From: Apostichopus japonicus
Lineage: Eukaryota; Echinodermata; Holothuroidea; Aspidochirotida; Stichopodidae
Length of the DNA stretch: 64,000 bases
Direction: 5' to 3'
Assembly: GCF_037975245.1 (NCBI RefSeq)
Contig: NC_092579.1
Location: 3,372,001-3,436,000, forward strand
Below are positions 37,040-63,048 of the stretch, piece by piece. A program made the position numbers and the translations under genes. The notes under the pieces were generated by a model. It was not told the DNA's origin and searched no databases. It saw nothing but the letters and a program-made list of their open reading frames with translations. Positions within the stretch are counted from its first letter, which is position 1. Every line of letters begins with the position of its first letter.

Positions 37040-40000
37040 TTACTCTCTTCATTCTCAAAGCTGTTTCGAATACTGTCCAAGAAGCTCATTCCTGTTTCAT
37101 TCATGATTTTCTGTTGTTGATGGAAGGACTGCTGTCTTTTCTGTTGAGGTCAAAGGTTTACATACAGTGTCAAGGAAAGGAACAGAACATTAAAGGAGTT
37201 GGCCGAATTTAAGTTGGCTGAATAAATTATAATGTTGATAGTACTAAACATCATATAAGTCATTATAATAACGATGTAATGATATGAATCTTGCTTGTTA
37301 CACCTAACCAGTCTAACAGTTCAATTGTAACTCATCACTGGACTCATCATTGGTACAGTATCTTATTACTTTCTTTAATACTTGGGAAATTGAAGGCATT
37401 GAACTCATCATCAGTGAATTGCAAACCATATTAAACAAAGTTGCTCCAAAAACAAGTAACTTAAAGAAGAGAACTGAAGCCCCCAGGAGCACAGAATGCT
37501 TCATTGGCTTATTGACCAGCAAATGTTTATGAATTTAAGAGCGTCTGATTGCTATTTGTGACAACAATCAAGTAGATCTTTGCTACAGACAACAACACTT
37601 TCACAGTCGTCGTTCCTAGGCCTAGCATAACTAAAACCTCTGGCGGCTACTTCTTATCAGCTGATTTCATCATCGTGTTTGGTGAGAAGAACACTTACCA
37701 ACACAGCTTGTTTTTCCTTTTTATCTATAGTTGTATCTGAAGGACTACTTTTATCTCGCTCCTTAGAGTCCTGTTTGGTTTTTATTTCTTCCTCTTCTCT
37801 ACCTGATGCAGTACCTGCTCTCACCTCTCTCTCCCTACTAGGTGACCTGTCAAACAAAGAAAGAACATTGTTATGAACAATGTTATCAAGATTAATGCTT
37901 AATTTAGTTTCATTAAATTTTATCCTGGAAGGTACATCTAACCAAACTTCATTGCATGAATGAACTGATCTTACACGAGCATCTGGTGGGTTAACAATAA
38001 TTTTAAAAACAAAAATTCCCAATTTTTGGGTAGTTCTGACAAAAGTGGAAATAAGAGGCAGTGGAAAAATGTTGCCGGAGGAGATTTGTCCATAATGTTA
38101 CTCCGTATTTGAGCACCAGAAGGCAAATTGTCAGATTGTAGACTAAGCTTTTTTAACTTCACATCTCAAATCTACAATTTCCATGTAGGTACTCTTCAAA
38201 TCAATGTTTTCCCACGAAGAGCAGGTGGACCGACTTCTCAACTAAGCCCGCTTCCAGGTTGCAACAAGTTGTTTTCCTTTCTTCACATTAAATATGTAAG
38301 CCTATATCACATCTCGTAACCCTTTTCACACACTAAAAAAAATGTTGTTCGTTGCTGTTTGAACTTTGGGAAATTGTTTCAGCTTACACCAAGAAAAGAG
38401 GAAACTAGATAATTAAAGCATCACTCTTTACCTGGATCTGATTTGGCTCAGCGAGCTCTCCGATCGATTTAATTCACTCTGGCACGATCTTAAAAATTCT
38501 GCACAATCTTGATGTTGGTATTCATCTGCGAGCTCTAAAGGAGGGCGCCCCATCACATCCTTGGCATCAAGGGTGGCGTTATTTGCGACCAGCCACTTGC
38601 AACAATCAATATGTCCACTTGAAAGAAAAATACAGAGTAACAACACCAATGTTACTAAAAACATCAAAATCAGTAATTTGTGTTTAAGTTATGATACAAC
38701 ACTACCAGTATTTTGTATCTCTGTTGAATGTTTTGATTGAACGTGGATGTGCCATCCTGTCTATTTAACTTGCGTTCCCGGTTCTGCCAAGAAGATCCCA
38801 CTAGGATCAAAATGTCAGACGCTCTAACTTCCGCAAAATTACCTTCACATGCTGCTTGTAGTAGATGAGAAGTATTATTTTATCTTTCTGGTTGAGAATT
38901 GTGTTAATTATATTAACAAATATTAATATGTTTCAAAGGAAGGGTGTCATCAAATAGTAAAACACTCCTTGATAGGACAAAGTTCTAGGCATGAGCCTGG
39001 CACAGGCACAACACCTGAATTTTAATGACTCTAAATTTTCTATTAAGCAGACGACACAAGACCCCATATGGTTAATGATTGAATAGAAGTCAAGATATTG
39101 CCACAAAATATGGTGAAAATTAATTAAGACTTTTGTTGCATATGGACTTTGGAAAGGTATCGAATTGGGAAAGGTATATGCATTGGAACATATTCACTAA
39201 TAAAGAAATCAGATTATCTAAATAAAGTTGATTTTTAAATTGTATCTGGTTGCAAATCAATATTTTAAGTCACCATATAGTGTTGAGTGTATATATCATT
39301 ATTATTATTATTATTATTTACCAAATTTATATAGCGCTTTTTTCATGCTTAAACATGTTCAAGAGCGCTTTACCATGACAACAAAATGACAAAACCCTTA
39401 AAATATGAATATGAAGAATAAAATTAGCGCAGCTTAAATTTTAATAAAAAAATATATATATATATATTTACGAAGGAATAATTTAAAAAATATTATAGGT
39501 TTACAGTGAAATTCCTAAAAAAAAAGAAAAAAGTGAGTTTTAAATTTAAGAAAACAAAATGACATTACATTAAATACCTTATAATCAACCTTTCTCTGTC
39601 AATTCTGAAATCTATTTTTACTTACTTCATGGCTGCCAGATGAAGTGGTGTTTGTTCATCCACTGTGAGGCAATCTACGTCCACCCCCAGTGCAACCAGA
39701 ATCTTCATCACTTGAACGTGTCCGTTCATCGATGAGAGATGCATGCAAGAGTATCCCGTCTGGGTCAATTCGTTAACAGAGGCATCGTTCATAACGAGCC
39801 ACTTCACCAGATCTAGTCTACCATGGGAAGAAGCCACGTGCAGTGGAGTCCGCCCTCGTTCATCAGTTGTTCTGTAATTAAAAATCAAAATTACATTTAT
39901 GGTTAGCACAAAAAATCCCCATAGTGACATATGAAAAATTTCTCCATATTTCATAAAGACGCCCAGAAAGATGAGAGCTGTGATCGTTTCCCACAAAAGC

Positions 40001-43000
40001 CTGCACAAATGCCACAAACCTCCTACGAAATCATTGTTAAATTTCTAACCCTTAAATATAGTTAAAACCAGAGTTAACATAAATGGGAAAAAACTTTTCT
40101 TAGGAATAATCTTGGTGTATTGTGTAACAGGAAAAAATAATAAACACACTTTCTGTTTTTAGGTATAATTTCACTCTGAGAGCTATCGCGTGAATGGAGT
40201 CAAATTTAAGGTAATTGGTGCACCCTCCAAGACTCTGTGATGTGATTGAAAGAAGGAAACTTTGGTGATTATCAGTGAACACATAAGGCCTTTTTCCAGC
40301 CCTCCTCCCAATCTCCCTGCCACCAATAATTCTTTCAAATCCATCTAAATTGTTAATTTATCTACCAACATGTGATTTGTACATGCTTACCCTATGACAT
40401 CATGAGAATAGTTAATGAGCTTCTTAACCCTGGTTAAGTCTCCAGTTTGACAGCATTCGTGGATGGATGGTCCTTGTAGCATCAATCTCTCCTCTTCCTC
40501 CTTCATGTATTCCTCCTCCTCCCTCCTCTCATCCTCCTGTCTCCTTATCTCATCTTCTCTTGCCTTAAGTCCGGCCTGTCGGCCATAGAAATAAAAAATT
40601 AATAATTAATTGTACTGAAAGGTTAAAAGAAAACAATGGCTGCGCCACAACCAGGAGGGGAGGGAGGGCGGGGTGCAAAGTTTACCCTTTTAATAAATTT
40701 ATATTGCCATTTTGGTAGAACATTTTCAATTTTTGTAATTTAAAAGTGTCCTTTCATTGAAGAACATTTTGCACACTGATAAATTGTGGTTCGGTATATA
40801 AGGACAGAGGGTCCACTTCATGTTTTCTCAATTTAATGCTCTTTCATGCACCCCATCAAGTAGCCAAGATCAATGACTTCTTAAAAAAAATGATGGTAGG
40901 GCCAAAAAATTTATACAAACAAATGAGCTCAATTCTTCAGTGAGAATAAACACTGCTAAAAATGTCGTGCAGTACAGATATAGCGCCAGGACTAAGTTTG
41001 TATTCATTACAAATGCAAATATGCAAATTAGATTTCCATACAAGGAGAAACAGCAGTCATATTTCGCCTCACCTTGAATCCAATCATGTAATTTTCTCTT
41101 TCAGCGATACCATCATCAGAAAGTTCTCTGATGTTGTTGTTATTATTCACAGAGTGAGATCGTCTTCCCTTGCCCCTTCTCGCTGGTTCATCATCGCTTG
41201 AACTGTCACTCTCGCTGTCACTGGTTCCACTACTGCTGCTGCTGGAATCATCCCCCCTCTTCTTGCGGCTTCTGCCTCTCCTGTCCGATTCACCGCTCTC
41301 TGAATCCGATCCTGTCGTGGTATGCCCTTTCCTGCTCTTCTTTGATCGCCTTTTGCTAGCTCTAGAATTTTAAACAAGATAGAGCAGAAATTTGAAAAGG
41401 ATAGAGGATAAATTATATGTACCCTTCTCAAAATGGTCAGTTACAGCACAAGAATCTTTTACATGGAAATTTTTTTTAAAAACATCATAAATTTTTTTTA
41501 TAAAAGAGACATTAAAGCAAATTTTATATTTTGAGTTAAAATTTGTTATGACTAATTCATGCAAGTTCAAAGGACCATTCTCTTTGTCTTAGGGAAAGAC
41601 ATCACGGTTAACTGGAGACAATACCATATTAGGCCCCACATTTTCCTGGGTCACCTTATTGTCAATGAGCAGGGGGGCTGTAGCCCCCCCCCGATGCCCC
41701 GCTTGTCTGCCATTGGTTGCACCTACTATGGCAAGTTACTTGCATACATCTTGGAGACTGAATATTTCATACTGAAGAGATAAACAGACAGTTACATGAC
41801 TCACCTACTACTACTACCCCCATCACTCCTGGCTGACAGGTAGTCACTGCTCTGGCCGTTATCGATGCCTGTGGCTTCACTGAGGTGTCTATCGGTGTCA
41901 GAGACGGCACTAGTACTCGTATACCGTTTATCATCATCCTCACTCTCAGAGCTGGATGAGACCTCTGAAAAAGAGCATCAATATCAAGGAAGTATTAAGC
42001 AATGCAATCTTAAATAAGAGTAAAGTATTCATTATTTATGTCTCATGAAGTGAATGGTAATGCAGTCCAGTGAAGTCATCACATTGTCACATGTACAAAC
42101 AAACCTTTTGAAAAATTCAAATCACTATTTTTCTTAACTTCCAGCAAATTCAGGGGAAATAGTTAAGATATAGAAGAGAGATGAAAAGAATCCCCAGATA
42201 TAGGTTTAATTGTGTAAGTTTTAACTTGTCCTTAAGGTTAGGACTTGTAAAACCTTCTGTTTAAGTTTCAACGGTACAGACTAAGAATTGAATATTTCCG
42301 TTTTAGTTGACTTTGTTGTTTTGGCATTAAAAAATCTTTGAGTGATACTAATACAACAAACTTTCCAATTAACACAGTTTGCGCTCGATTATTTGTGTTG
42401 TCGGTATCTTGTGTTTGCACACACATGAACAGTTGCTCTCTGGGAAATTTAAACCAATCATAAAGTTATATATGTTAGAGAATCATTCAAAACTGATAAG
42501 AGGTGTCCTTCTCACCCATGATGACATTTGTGACTGGCAGAGTTCTTTCCGTTCTTCCATCGTCATCCTGCGCCGAGAACCAACGAGAGCATACAAACTC
42601 GTAGGTCACATTGTTGTCAAATTCACGGATCAGCACCTTGTCACAGAACCATCCGCAACCTGAGAGTAGGGAGAAACAAGAATGAGCATCTTTACAAAGT
42701 TATAGAAGGCATTATTTTACAAAGTTAATCCAAAGACAACTGATATAGATACCAATAAATGCTTCAGGGTATAACAATCTTTTGGTTGTGATCTGATGCT
42801 GGGCATTCCCTCCTCCTTTCCCAACACCCAAGAGAGACCAAAACTGAAGTGACGGTTTAGATTTCCTCCTAGAAATCTTCTCTTTTGTGTGTATTCAGAA
42901 ATGCATGTTTGCTGTTTCAAGTTTATAGTGAAAAATTTATAAAAAAGAACTTAACAAAGCAATAGTAAGTTAACCATTGCAATTTTCTTTAAGACCATAG

Positions 43001-46000
43001 GTTTTAATCATATTTGGCAGATTCCATCATACTCTGAATTATTCCCAAACTTTAATACATTACAGTTAAATATCACAGCTGAAGTTTGAACTTTGACGAC
43101 CATTAATTAACTTTCTAGCATATTGGTTGGTGGGGAGTGAAGAAGGAAGTAAACCATTGTTTTAAAGGATTCTTAATTAAGAACTGCTTACCAAGCTCCT
43201 TTCTTTCATGACCGATACAGACACATTCCAATCTTCCAACAAAGAAAGATTCCACTCTGAAAACATCAATCTGTAAATCAAAATGTAAAAAAAAATAGCT
43301 TAAAAAGCAAATGGAAAACTTAAAACAGCAACAACAACAAATTCAATGACAAGTTCATAATACGAAAAGATATTCGGAAATAATTGCAAGTGTTTTATCT
43401 AAACTATCACGTCTCTATTGCATTTCACGATACACTTGTCAATGATACATTCACGAAAAAAGAAAAGAATACATTGCTACCAAGAGAAGGTTCCTGTCCA
43501 GATTTAGTACTAGTTGATGGGGAGGGAAGTGGAAGGGACAAAACTGTCTCTTAAGTATGTAATTGTAGCTCTTCGACAATGATTTTTAACCTGGTGGATG
43601 GATGGAATGATTGTGGGCTTGGTTTCAAGGCAAGGACCATCCACCATCTGTTGGAATGTACACTAAAGATATCATAATATGAATTTAGCTATCCATACCC
43701 AAGTAGTTTTCTCATAATCACAAAGAAACCGCTATCATCCTTCGCAAAATGTACAAAAGTACAAACCTGTCCTTTCTGGAATTTCATTCTGTCTCCCTCT
43801 TTCGACTGTTTCAGTTTAATCTTGCCGGTGTTCCCCTTCTCACCGAAGAGGATGACGAAGATGTCGGCCGTGGTGCTCGCTCCGAGTCTGCTCCCAGTGT
43901 GGATGGCCATCTCGTACACGGTTCTTCGGCCAGATTTGATCTTCGGTCCGTGCTGGAGGTGCTCAAAGGTGTCGTCTTCCGGTTCTTCCTCTGAGGCACT
44001 GGGCGTCATCTGAGTACCCATCTCGGGAGCTTTGGGCTCCGTCTGGGTACTCATGACGTTCACTGTCTGAGTACCCGATTCTGGCATGGTCTGGGTACTC
44101 ATAGCAGGGTGCTCCGTGGAGGTCTGAGTACTCACTGCCGGGGGCGGAGGTAAAGTCTGTACCTCCACACTTGGATTCATCTCCATGGTCTGCACCTCCA
44201 CACTAGGGGGAGGGGAGTGGGTCTGTGTCTCGACGCTAGGTGGCGGGGGTATCGTCTGGGTCGACATGGATATCGGCGGGGGGTCGGTCTGCATGGACAT
44301 ATCCGCTTGATAAGGATCTGTCAGACACTCGACGGTGTTAGCCCGTCTGGTCTGGGTGTCTTTGGAGTTAATGTTCTCGACTGTCTGCATCTCTGCCTCT
44401 TTGACAGTCTGAGTGGTGTTATCGATGGAGTAGAGGTCAGGATCTTCTTCGTCTGCTGCTTTGACCGATTCTTCTTCTTCTTCTTCCTCCTCGTCATAAA
44501 CTTCTTCCTCTGCTGGCCCATCGTCGTTAAGACTGACCCTAGACATCTTGATGCTGCAAAATGACAGATATAAATAGACTCTACTCAGATCCACCAACAA
44601 TACAAAAACAGAACAAACAGTACTGTCAGCATAAAAACCTTGCAGAACCAACTAACTAGAGCCACACCTTTTCCCCTTCCAGTTCCCGCTATCTCAACCC
44701 CCCCTCAAAACAAAAGAAACAAAGAGGAGAAAAACTGAATAGACACCTAAAACTCTGAAACAGAAATAACTATGCAAGTTTATAATGTGAATTAGTTTAC
44801 ATGTAACATGTGAAATGTGATAAGTGCATTCACATATAATGTGCGGGTCAATTAACTCAACAGGAACTATTTTCCACTGTATTAGTGCACTGTGACTACA
44901 AGAAATATATAGGCTATGTTCTGTGCAAAATGAGCTTATGTAGCTCCACACTTTGGTCTACTGAGCTCAATGTTTGGATTCCTCGTTGGTGACTACGACA
45001 CTACCTGGAATTAATGCTTTGATCCCATAACATTCCACGACATAAATTTCTTTAGTTACGTTACACACATGATGTGTTGTACTTACTTCAACCACTCTGG
45101 GTTTTGGGTTGAAGTGGCCACAGGAACCAGCATGTTCATACTTCTGTCCGACACCTCCGATACATCGTCTGGCTCAACTTCTGACTCGGAGGCCTCGTAA
45201 TGTCTCTGTGGCTGTACGTAATAGTAAATAACGATACAACATCACGTTAACGATAACATAAGTTATAATTACACAGCAGCGGCTGATAGAAGCTTAATAT
45301 TCACGGTATCCTTCTAATTTTAACAGAGTGAGCAGGATTATCAGGCTGACGTTTTGGGTGGTCTGGAAAATAGCCACCTTCTTCTCTCCCCTCCCATTCC
45401 ACACTGCATGCACACTATCCATTTACAAAGAGTTACATGCCATTTGTTACTTTAGTTTAATTTGGTTTAGCCTAGAAAAAACAGACAAAATGCAAGTTGT
45501 GATTCAATCTTTTATAGAATGACTCACCCATTCAACCTGCCACCCTTTCATTCACATTATTTTGTATCTATTCTTTGGGATTGAGCGACTGATGTTTTCT
45601 TTTGTCATCATCTGTAAAGCGCATTGAGCAACTTTTGTTGGATTCTGCGCTATATCAGACTAATTATTGTTATTATTATTATAGACTTATTATATCTCTG
45701 TTATCAATGCATTTGGAATGCAGCAACTTTGGCACGAAAACAGGAAGTGCTACAAGTAAGAGTACATAGATCTATGTGCAAATAGAAACACCAAGCAATT
45801 ATGTTTATGAGTTATGTTTTAAACTTAAACTCGGAAAATCATCGTCATACTTTAAATTGGAAACATGATTCAAGATAATATGATGATAACCTGTTTATGA
45901 AGACGAACTCTTCTCCCCAAAGAATCATATCCGTATCGCTTGGTACTGGGATGGGCTTCGGTTGCCTTCGGTCCGGTCATGGCAGACTTGGGACGTCCAC

Positions 46001-49000
46001 TCTTTGGTCTGGTTGGACGAATGCCATACGTAGACTTAGGTCTCTCTGGACGGTGTTTCATTGAGGAATTAGCAGCACCGCCAATAAATGGAAGCATCTC
46101 TCTGTCTCCATTTTGTCGAACTCTATACACCTGGAGAATAAAAAACAAGCAAATGTAACAAAGTCAATTTTTTTTAAGGTTCAAAATACACATAATGAAC
46201 ATATTTATGATGCCAAAAAAATATTTTTGTATTACAATGTACAATTTATCTTTATGACAATAAAAACTTACATTGGAAGATTTCTTGGATTCGACAACTT
46301 GGTTTTCAAGAGGTATTGTCTCCTGAAAGAGAAAAAGAAACTTCAGTCAGTAAATTACTTGAATTCATGTATCTTTGTACATTGTAAGATATATAATTGG
46401 AACACATTCATCAATTACCCCTATCAAAAGCAAAAATAAGAAAAGGGGAAAAAAGGTCTGTTTATTTTAAATATTCTGGCATATGTAATCTCAAGTTGAC
46501 GAGCTCGCCTTCTAGTTTGCTGAAATCACCACAGCTAGAGCAAGATCCATATATTAATGGCTGAATTAGGCTGCTTTCTTCTGTCCATTTTTTTTTGGTT
46601 ATATTTTGTAATTCTTTTAAGCATACTTCAATATTTAGGAGAAAGGGCTGTGACCATACATTGTTAGCTTTAGAGAATTGCTTGGTTACCATGCAGCTCT
46701 GAGTGATAAATAGAATAAAGTATTAACTTATAATGCATATCTTTGTGTATGAAATTTAAGGATAACAAAATATGTTTTGAAATAAACTTTTGCACAAATA
46801 AAAAGGAACTTACACTAGCAACTAGCATTTTAGTGGCAGTATTTATCAGCCTTTGAGCTTCTCCCTTAGTCAAGTATGGACCATGTTTAGATCTCAGCAA
46901 GAATGGACCTCCTTTAAAGTTAGATCTCCTACAGAGGAAATGGGGAAAAGAATTACATGAAAAGAAATAATATTATAACAGCTGGTTGAATATTATTAGC
47001 AAAGTGTTGTCAACTTGTGTGAGGAGGCCTTGGTACAGTACAAGACTGTAACCATTAAATGTAACTCTTTTAACTTTAAATCTGCACAATCCCTCTGTTG
47101 TTGTTGTAGTAGTTTTTTTTTCACTTAGGTACTGGATGTAATGTCCATGCAAGTGTTACTTGCATTCAAAATAATGCAAGTGCTAATTGCATTCAAAATG
47201 TTTCACTTTTCTATTTTTTTTCTGATTATTTCTTCGTGCAACCAAAATGGTGCAACCAGTTGATGAAGAGCCAGTTAAATGACTTGTTGGCAGCTCATCT
47301 TTTATCTATACAAAAGAATCCATGGCCAGGCAAACCAGATGTGAAAGTGTTTTAGACCTATGCTACAGGTTGTGATATTTGTTATCAGAATTTACAGATT
47401 TTCTTGATCAATTAACTAAACATATATTTGTGTGTGTGTGTTTACAGTACTTATATAAAGATGATCATATTGAAAAAGCAAATAAAAATTTGCTAACAGT
47501 GTGAAGAAATGTATTATTTATAACCTAATATATCCAATTCGATAAAAGCAAAGTCGTACCTCTTCTTGGGTGAACTAGCCCTTGGTCTTACAAGATGTGA
47601 CGATTGGCCCTGAAAGAATAGATAAAAAGAAGCGAAAAGTTAAAGCAGTTTTATAACATTTACCGATTGTGTCTTCTTTACAGAGGTAAAATTAAATTGA
47701 ATGGGATCAAAATTTGTATATATGATGGTAGTTCCATTTTTCAATTTCTCATTTGAAGTTCCCTGAATGACAACACACACTTACTGTTCAGGCCTTTGAG
47801 CTAAACAATATTTGCTGATAATATGCAGTAATACAGAACTGTTACAAATTTCATGCTAATTCTATGACTGATGTTTTTTGTTTTGAACTAACTATGTGGT
47901 TAACTTCTTAATGTCTACTAGCAGGAAATTGCCAGTGAATTTCTTTTCTACTGGCAAAATCCATTGGCATTAAACCAGTATATAACCTGAGTTTCAAGGC
48001 CATGGTTAAAAGTGTTAATTTCAGTTGCATTTTTATTTTACCTACCTCAGTTGAATAAAAAAAAATCTCTACAAAATTATGAAAGTTTGCAGCTGAGCTT
48101 TTTCTGCTGAAACTAATTGAAATATGAGATTATCATATCCCATCTAGTAGAAACAAATTTTATAGTAATATGACAGAAAACCAAATTTGAAAATGTCATT
48201 ATATTTGTCATTTCTCTCTGAACAGAATAATAAGAAAAGCTCATATACTCACTGTAAATTGGGATTTGGACATGTACTTATCAACATCACGTCTGTGAAG
48301 GGAGAAATTACAAGAAAAGCACTTTAACTTATTGAACTGACTCATCAGGGAAAAAGATTGAGAAGAAGAAAAAGTAAGAGCACCAAAGGTGCGGAGGTTT
48401 ACGCCTTCAATTACATTATGGCATTGTGAGAATGGAACCACATATGACTGAGTCTCTCTTTATAATTAACATTTTTTCTTCAATATCTGAGCCCCTCTCC
48501 TCTCCTCCCCCCCCCCCCCCCTCCCTTCAATTCAACCATTGATATTATTGGCACATCCCAAGAGACATCTCAACGGTCATGAATTTAGCAATTTAGTCAA
48601 TTGTTAGTTAGGAAGACAGGCTCGGTAAAAACCCATGGATTTCAATGACAGAAGCATTTCTTAATTGATCTTTATGCCCAAGTGTATATATGCAAATAAC
48701 TCTATCTAGTTTAAACCTGCAATCTAATAAATATGCTTTCAAATTATTTTCACCTCCACTCATATCAGAACCTAATTTCACATCATTGAAACTGCAAATT
48801 TCTTAAATAGTGTCCAAATTTATGTTCTTTATTTTTTTTTCTTGGGGGGGCGGCGAGGGGGAGTAATTTTTTTGAACGTGAAGCGGTTTCATCGAATCTA
48901 ACCTGACTTTATCTTCCCTTTCAATATAACTTGTCTTTGGATTCATCTGAGCTAAATGCTTCTTGACTTCTGGACTTCGAAAGTAATGCTTTAAAGCTCT

Positions 49001-50613
49001 GTCATGAAGCCCATCATAGAGTAATGTTGGTCGCTGAAAGTAATAATGTAAAAGAACAGTTCATATACACTTGAACTTAAATTTAATTCAGTTTCTACAT
49101 TTTATTCCTTCTGAACTTCTTTTTTGAGATATTCTCATTAGTTATGTATAAATATGATTTGTAACAAAAGTAAACTTGAAGCAAACAAATGCGGTGTGTC
49201 AGATGTTACAAAGTACAATAAAAAAATTCTTTTACATCAGAGATGAAAAATATACTCAAAGTGATTGGGATTTCATGTGTTTTACACCCCCTGTTGCAAA
49301 TGTTGAAATTATATCAAAATCAATGTCAAAATAATAAAGTGAAAAATAAAGAGAATAACAAAATTTTGCTAATTAAATGTGCATCTTTGATATCACACCT
49401 GTTTACTTCAAGTTCACTTAGGTACAAACAATACAATCTTCAAAATTGTACATCATCCACATAAGCACTTGTTCTTTTAAATGTATGTTATAACTGGTTA
49501 AATATATTCAAACATTTACGTTAACATTTTGATCTGAGTAAGACAAATTTAATTTCTTTTTGCCCTTGATTATTAATATGAGCAATTCACTGAATAACAA
49601 TTTTGGAAAGACACAAAACTTCACATTTAAATTTGCTAGCAATGACAAGTTTCTTTTGACCTTTAGAGAGAATTGCAATTACATAAATTAAAAGTTTGAA
49701 AGTAAATAAATGCTATTTAAATAATTTTTGCAATAATTTTGAAAAAACAAAACAATTCTGACAATAACAACATGAGAAAGATTATATGAAAATCAATCAA
49801 ATGTACACTTTACAAATGTACTATCTGAAAAGGCTTTTTGTTCTCACCGGTTTCAATGCTGGATAATGCCTTTGTGGTTTGTCAGGTCCAGACAAATCAA
49901 AAGCATCTTCAAGTCTTTTCACTTCCATGTAATATTTACTGCATGAAAAGAATGAAGCATGCACAGTTGTAATGTACTTATATATCAAAAAGATGCAAAA
50001 GATGATTCTGCAGATTTTGTTTATCAAACTGCAACTAAAGTTTAATTAAAATTGAGTTCAACTTGATCATTTGATGTGTATTATCACATATCAATGTTAT
50101 AGTATGTAGTACAATCAATAATAGATGACATCTATACTAACATGAAATATCTTTAGTGCAGCTATAACAATTGTAAATACATGGCCACATACTACGCTAG
50201 GCCTAGATAAGAAAGTATAGCCTTGGCCTATAAGAACTGTCTGACATAATATAGACATAGGCTAGTTAGGCCAACGTACATGCAGTAAGAAAATGGAAAC
50301 CTAGTACTAGACCACATCTAAGCACACGTTCCACGGCTGTTCCCATATTTACTTCATAGGTCTGTTGTTTTGTACCTGTTACTTTGTCTCTAAATATAAT
50401 ACTGTTCATGACGCTCAGCCTTTGCACTTACAAGCGTACTCTATGTATAGCATACTAAGCAAAACAAAGTATATTAGCCTATATCATGTGACTCAGACTG
50501 AGAGTCAGACCCAGTTAACTTCATCTTTACTTCGATATTGTCATAAATAAGCGAAAAGCGTGATATACATACAGTTTCCTTGCGGTGCTCTTTATAACAT
50601 CTTGAGAAGACAT
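37018..50613 (-). CDS. ERICH3-like / PLAT / ankyrin-repeat protein with LC8-type TQT array (candidate ciliary protein)
   Basis: Nineteen exons join into one 1076-residue frame with GT-AG sites in matching phase: 50573-50613, 49848-49938, 48903-49033, 48253-48292, 47560-47609, 46814-46928, 46272-46322, 45891-46130, 45087-45211, 43767-44553, 43192-43270, 42516-42659, 41805-41964, 41073-41361, 40391-40575, 39626-39871, 38432-38617, 37699-37846, 37018-37140. Residues 45-88 (YDGLHDRALKHYFRSPEVKKHL) resemble the ERICH3 N-terminus. RPKS repeats lie at about 200-225, a poly-Glu tract at about 316-323, and twelve xQT motifs at about 340-470. A PLAT domain covers about 504-611 (TADIFVILFGEKGNTGKIKL...WFCDKVLI...FVCSRWF), followed by Ser-rich 632-781, a charged helix 782-815 and four to five ankyrin repeats at about 816-985. 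PLAT and ankyrin domains bind lipids or proteins. A ciliary role is inferred from the ERICH3 resemblance and an upstream X-box. Exons were joined by eye, so alternative exons may be missed. Confidence 0.82.
39290..39375. repeat. (ATT)n-linked 'TATAGCGC' repeat fragment in an intron
   Basis: An ATT run followed by 'aaatttatatagcgctttttt' and 'caagagcgcttta'. Sequences of this kind recur in marine invertebrate genomes as ends of short interspersed repeats. Family not identified. Confidence 0.4.
45605..45682. repeat. 'GTAAAGCGC...TGCGCTATAT...(TTA)n' repeat tail in an intron
   Basis: 'gtaaagcgcattgagcaac', then 'tgcgctatatcag', then ATT/TTA repeats: the look of a retroposon 3' tail. It is not the same as the SINE at 61141. 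Confidence 0.4.
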
Positions 50614-51019
50614 GGTCGTTTCACCTTCTTGGAATCAAATATGGTTGTTAATTACACCTTGTTATCAATATCAGACACATTCATTAACTACTCAGACGCT
50701 TGCTTACACTCACATTGACAACTAAGCTCTTCCGCATATAAACGCTGAGTTGCTATGGAGACAACAGTAAAGTTATTTGAAGTTTGTGTAGCGACATCCT
50801 TGCAGTGGTAGAATAATTGTAATTAAAGACTTTAAGAATGGAAGCTAAAATCGAAATGCCCATGATATGTTCTTTTTCTTCTTTTAAGACGATATTTAGG
50901 GCTGAAACCTTCAATTATAATAATTTTGGCAGTCTTGCACAAACAAAGTGCAACTAGGCCTAAGCAGTCATCCATGTTGCAAGATATAATAGCTTCGTGC
51001 ATACTTCATAGTAAACAAG
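50614..51019. promoter_or_regulatory. Shared bidirectional promoter region
   Basis: Only 406 bases separate the start codons of the minus-strand PLAT/ankyrin gene (50613) and the plus-strand DHX40 (51020). The two genes diverge, so both promoters and 5' UTRs must fit in this interval unless upstream 5' UTR exons exist. No TATA box is evident in a convincing place. Confidence 0.65.
50749..50762. promoter_or_regulatory. X-box (RFX transcription factor site)
   Basis: GTTGCTATGGAGAC fits the X-box consensus RYYNYY-N2-RRNRAC at every fixed position. It lies 136 bases upstream of the minus-strand start codon and about 260 bases upstream of DHX40. RFX factors drive ciliary genes through X-boxes typically placed within a few hundred bases of the start. 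Confidence 0.65.
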
Positions 51020-62917
<11,898 letters not shown>

Positions 62918-63048
62918 GTAAGGTTTACATAGGGATATTTGAAACTTCTAGTCCTGTAAGCCATTGGCCAATGGGAGAACTTAGATTTGTTATAAACATT
63001 TATATCAAACCTGTGCATCAATAATTAATAACTACATCCAATAATTAT

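Noticed and set aside
43811-43999. Small frames overlapping exon 10 of the minus-strand gene
   Set aside because: They are shadows of the PLAT/TQT exon in other frames.
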